A DNA stretch of 64,000 bases, taken from Opisthocomus hoazin. Lineage: Eukaryota > Chordata > Aves > Opisthocomiformes > Opisthocomidae. Made by a program: the position numbers and the translations under genes. Positions 60,819 to 64,000 of the stretch are shown piece by piece. The stretch lies in the NCBI RefSeq assembly GCF_030867145.1, contig NC_134440.1, positions 6,510,001 to 6,574,000 on the forward strand. Reading direction: 5' to 3'. The notes under the pieces were generated by a model, which was given only the letters and a program-made list of their open reading frames with translations, was not told the DNA's origin and ran no database searches. Each line of letters starts with the position of its first letter. Positions within the stretch are counted from its first letter, which is position 1.

Positions 60819-63052
60819 GTGCCAAGGCCAGGCATGAGATTGACAGCCCAGCTCAAGTGTGTTTACACCAATGCACGTAGCATGGGCAATAAACAGGAGG
60901 AGCTGGAAGCCATTATACAGCAGGACGGCTACGACTTGGTCGCCATCACAGAAACGTGGTGGGACAACTGGCATGACTGGCATGCTGTCATGGATGGCTA
61001 CAGACTCTTTAGGAGAGACAGACCAACAAGGAGAGGTGGTGGAGTTGCTCTACATGTGAGGGAGCAACTGCAATGCATTGAGCTTGGCCTGGGGGCAAAT
61101 GAGGAACAAGTTGAAAGCTTGTGGGTTAGAATTAAGGGACAGGCTCATACAGGTGACATTGTGGTGGGTGTGTTCTACAGGCCACCTGAGCAGGAGGAGG
61201 AGGTTGATGAGGCCTTCTACAGGCAGCTGCAAGCAGCCTCACAGTCACAGGCCCTGGTTCTCATGGGGGACTTCAACCACCCTGACATCAGCTGGGAAGA
61301 CCATACAGCTAGGCAGGCGCAATCCAGGAGGTTCCTACAGAGCATCGATGATAACTTTCTGATGCAAGTGGTGGAGGAACCAACAAGGAAAGGCGCGCTG
61401 CTGGACCTTGTGTTAACAAACAAGGAGGGACTGGTGGAGGATTTGAAGGTAGGAGGTAGACTTGGCTGCAGTGACCATGAAATGGTCGAGTTCAGGATCC
61501 TGCGTAGAGGAAGCAGGGCGATAAGCAGGATCAAAACCTTGGACCTCAGGAGGGCTGACTTTGCCCTCTTCAAGGAGCTACTGGGAGGTATCCTGTGGGC
61601 CAGGGCTCTCGAAGGCAGGGGGGTCCAAGAGTGCTGGTCGCTCTTTAGATGTCACTTCCTCCATGCTCAGGAGCGGTGCATCCCCCTGAGCAGGAAATCT
61701 AGCAAAGGAGGTAGGAGACCTGCATGGTTAAACAAGGAGCTTCTAGCAGAGATCAGGTGGAAGAGAAAGGTCCATGGAATGTGGAAAGAGGGGCAGGCCA
61801 CTTGGGAAGAATACAGGAATGTTGTCAGAGAATGCAGGGATGCGACGAGGAAGGCCAAGGCCCACCTGGAATTGAAGCTGGTAAGGGATGTCAAAAACAA
61901 CAAGAAAGGCTTCTTCAACTACATCAGCAGCAAAAGGAAGGCTAGGGATAATGTGGGGCCGCTGCTGAATGAGGCGGGTGTCCTGGTGACGGAGGATGCG
62001 GAGAAGGCAGAGCTACTGAACGCCTTCTGTGCTTCAGTCTTCAGTGCCAAGGCGGGCCCTCAGGAATCCCAGGGCCCGGAGGTAAGAGAGGAAGCCTACA
62101 AAGAGAACGACTTTCCCTTGGTCGAGGAGGACTGTGTGAGGGATCGCTTAAGCGATCTGGAAGTCCACAAATCCATGGGCCCTGATGGAATGCACCCACG
62201 AGTGCTGAGGGAGCTGGCAGATGTCATTGCTGAGCCACTCTCCATCATCTTTGAGAGGTCCTGGAGGAAGGAGAGGTGCCCGAGGACTGGAGAAAGGCCA
62301 GTGTCACTCCAATCTTCAAAAAGGGCAAGAAGGAGGACCCAGGAAACTACAGGCCGGTCAGCCTCACCTCCATCCTGGGAAAGGTGATGGAGCAGCTTAT
62401 CCTGGAGGTCATCAACAAGCAAGTGGAGGAAAAGAAGGTTATCAGGAGTAGTCAGCATGGATTCACCAAAGGGAAATCATGCCTGACCAATCTGATAGCT
62501 TTCTACGATGACATGACTGACTGGGTAGATGAGGGGAGAGCCGTGGATGTAGTCTACCTCGGCTTCAGCAAGGCTTTGGACACGGTCTCCCATCACATCC
62601 TCCTAGGGAAGCTCAGGCAGTGTGGGCTGGACGAGTGGTCGATGAGGTGGATTGAGAACTGGCTGAATGGCAGAGCTCAGGGGGTTGTCATCAGCAGCGC
62701 TGAGTCTGGTTGGAGGCCGGTAACCAGTGGTGTGCCCCAGGGGTCAGTACTGGGCCCAGCCTTGTTTAACTTCTTCATCAGTGACCTGGATGAAGAGTTA
62801 GAGCGTACCCTCAGCAAGTTTGCTGATGACACCAAACTGGGAGGTGTGGTAGATACACGAGCAGGCTGTGCTGCCATCCAGCGTGACCTGGACAGGCTGG
62901 AGGGTTGGGCAGAGAGGAACCTGATGAGGTTCAACAAAGGCAAATGCAGGGTCCTGCACCTGGGGAGGATCAACCCCAGGCACCAGTACAGGTTGGGGCG
63001 GCCCTGCTGGAGAGCAGCTCTGCGGAGAGGGACTGGGAGTGCTGGGGGATGA
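60819..63052 (+). pseudogene. CR1 ORF2, unit 3, chimeric and interrupted
   Basis: 522 codons open from 60819, ending at 62387 after a frame change near 62265 (one base short relative to unit 1 within GGAGGACAGGAGAGG). The reverse transcriptase then continues in the 62276 frame to 63052, reading through [20 protein letters not shown] without the frame change seen there in units 1 and 2. The motif A catalytic Asp is Gly ([15 protein letters not shown], codon 62561-62563). It ends without the C-terminal region. The different set of lesions shows that this 3' half has a separate history. Confidence 0.87.
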
Positions 63053-63133
63053 CAGGGTGACCTTGAGCCAGCAGCGTGCCCTGGGTGCCAAGAAGGCCAA
63101 TGGGATCCTGGGGTGCATTAGGAGGAGTGTGGC

Positions 63134-64000
63134 TAATTGGGGCGCCCTCGTTAGCAGCGCTAATGTGGAGCGGGGCGCTGATTGCCCCGGCTGCGAGGGG
63201 GGTGGGATTTGGGGGGGCTGGGGGGGTCGCGACCCCCCTGCTGTGGCCCCACCGGCACTTTGGAGGGGGGAGGCACACCCGGACTGCGGGGAGGGGGGCG
63301 GAGCGTGCGTGGTGCCCGGGAGGGGAGGGGCGGGACGCGGGGGGGGGGAGGGGCGATGGCGGCTCTGGAGGGGAGGGGGCGAGCAGCCAATAGGCGACGC
63401 GGCAGTGACGTCATGCGCAGCCATTGGCCGAGGCGCCGCCGCTCGGCGCGTGCGTTCTCAGCCCGGGTCGGCGTCACGCGAGACGTGGGGTGGGGGGAGG
63501 GGAGGGGGAACACCCGCGCCGTGACGGGCTCCCACGGTGCCACCCAGCCGGGGGGGGGCCCCCAGGGGGGGTTGTGCTGTGACCCCCTGCCGCGCGCAGG
63601 CCTCGCGGCTGAGCACCGCCCCGCTCGTGACACGCGTGGGCTGCGGGGGGGGGACCCCGGAAGGTGCCCCTGGTGCTCCCCGCACCCCGCCTGCTGCAGC
63701 GCGGGGGGGGGCTGGGGGGGTCCCCGCCCCTGGGCGCAGCGCGGGGGGTGGGGTGGGGGTGTGTCCCCGCGGGGGGGCGGTGTCGCGCGGTGGGGGCGGG
63801 GCGGGGGAGGGGCGGAGCCGCCACTATAAAGCGGCGGGGGGGGGGGGGGCGCGGTGGCGCGTCTCCTCCCGGCGGTGTGGAGCGATGCGGAGCGGAGCGG
63901 GTTGCGGTACCACCGGCAGCGGCGGCTCTGCGGGGCCGGTGAGCGCCGGGGGGGCTCGGGACCGGGGGGGGCTCCGTGCCACCGCAGCCCCCTGACACCC
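63134..64000 (+). promoter_or_regulatory. CpG-island promoter of the next gene (MKNK2 by synteny only)
   Basis: Extremely CpG- and G-rich. A compact module lies at 63387-63427: CCAAT (63387-63391), the palindromic CRE TGACGTCA (63406-63413), an NRF1-like TGCGCAG, and an inverted CCAAT (ATTGG, 63423-63427). Further down, GC boxes (GGGGCGGGGCGGGGGAGGGG, about 63795) lead to a TATAAA at 63825-63830, followed by a G run of about 16 and a candidate first exon ending at 63938 before a GTGAGC donor. An ATG at 63885 is open to that donor, but whether it is used is unknown. In human, MKNK2 follows MOB3A; no MKNK2 coding sequence is visible here. Confidence 0.5.
63825..63830 (+). promoter_or_regulatory. 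TATA box
   Basis: TATAAA in CCACTATAAAGCGGCGG, directly after a run of GC boxes and about 110 bp before a consensus splice donor at 63939. Start of transcription expected near 63855. Confidence 0.55.

Larger units (their letters stand above)
52343..61442 (+). repeat. Tandem unit 3, 3'-incomplete
   Basis: Matches unit 2 closely to about 61442, inside the endonuclease part of the CR1 ORF2. From 61443 the sequence is still CR1 but clearly diverged (first changes at 61443, 61464 and 61593, then dense from 61627). The CR1 tail, minisatellite and junction fragment of the other units are absent. Confidence 0.9.
59257..63133 (+). mobile_element. Chimeric, 3'-truncated CR1 LINE in unit 3
   Basis: The 5' half (to about 61442) equals the CR1 of units 1 and 2; the 3' half is a several-percent-diverged CR1. 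Homology stops at about 63133 (GGGTGCATTAGGAGGAGTGT, then unrelated CpG-rich DNA), so the 3' tail is missing. CR1 copies usually lose the 5' end and keep the tail, so loss of the tail points to a deletion or rearrangement. Confidence 0.87.

Overview
The window reads as GC-rich bird DNA. Interspersed repeats are CR1 LINEs with the avian 3' tail (short ATTCTATG-like 8-mers), and the gene order AP3D1 - MOB3A matches human 19p13.3 and, from memory, the chicken microchromosome 28 block. Genes are split by introns, and several CpG islands carry long G/C homopolymers.

Layout. 1-15.4 kb: the 3' half of AP3D1 (+ strand), 15 coding exons for the hinge and ear of the AP-3 delta subunit, then a long 3' UTR. 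One intron holds a CR1 tail and a convincing 24-nt, frame-preserving microexon candidate. 15.4-17.9 kb: intergenic, with no gene recognised; IZUMO4, which sits here in human, was not found. 17.9-18.45 kb: a purine-only tract of about 540 bp. 18.5-19.45 kb: a CpG island that is the likely MOB3A promoter and non-coding first exon. 19.5-28.9 kb: MOB3A intron 1, with two antisense CR1 tails.

28.9-61.4 kb is the main novelty. A unit of about 11.7 kb is repeated head to tail three times (28939-40638, 40639-52342, 52343 onward). It starts 100 bp before MOB3A exon 2. Each unit holds the whole MOB3A coding region (exons 2-4, 216 residues), its 3' UTR and poly(A) signal, about 2 kb of GC-rich spacer, and a nearly full-length sense CR1. 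Sampled stretches differ by only a few bases per kb, so the array looks very young (or is partly an assembly product). Copies 2 and 3 lack the MOB3A promoter and exon 1 but keep a complete exon 2 acceptor, so they could be used by read-through splicing or from a CR1-derived 5' exon. Copies 2 and 3 share amino acid changes relative to copy 1, including one next to the zinc ligands.

In the third unit the CR1 switches at about 61.44 kb to a several-percent-diverged CR1 and is cut off without its 3' tail at about 63.13 kb. This suggests CR1-CR1 recombination or an assembly join. 63.13-64.0 kb: a second CpG island with CCAAT, CRE, GC-box and TATA elements and a first-exon-like donor. It is probably the promoter of the next gene, MKNK2 by synteny only.
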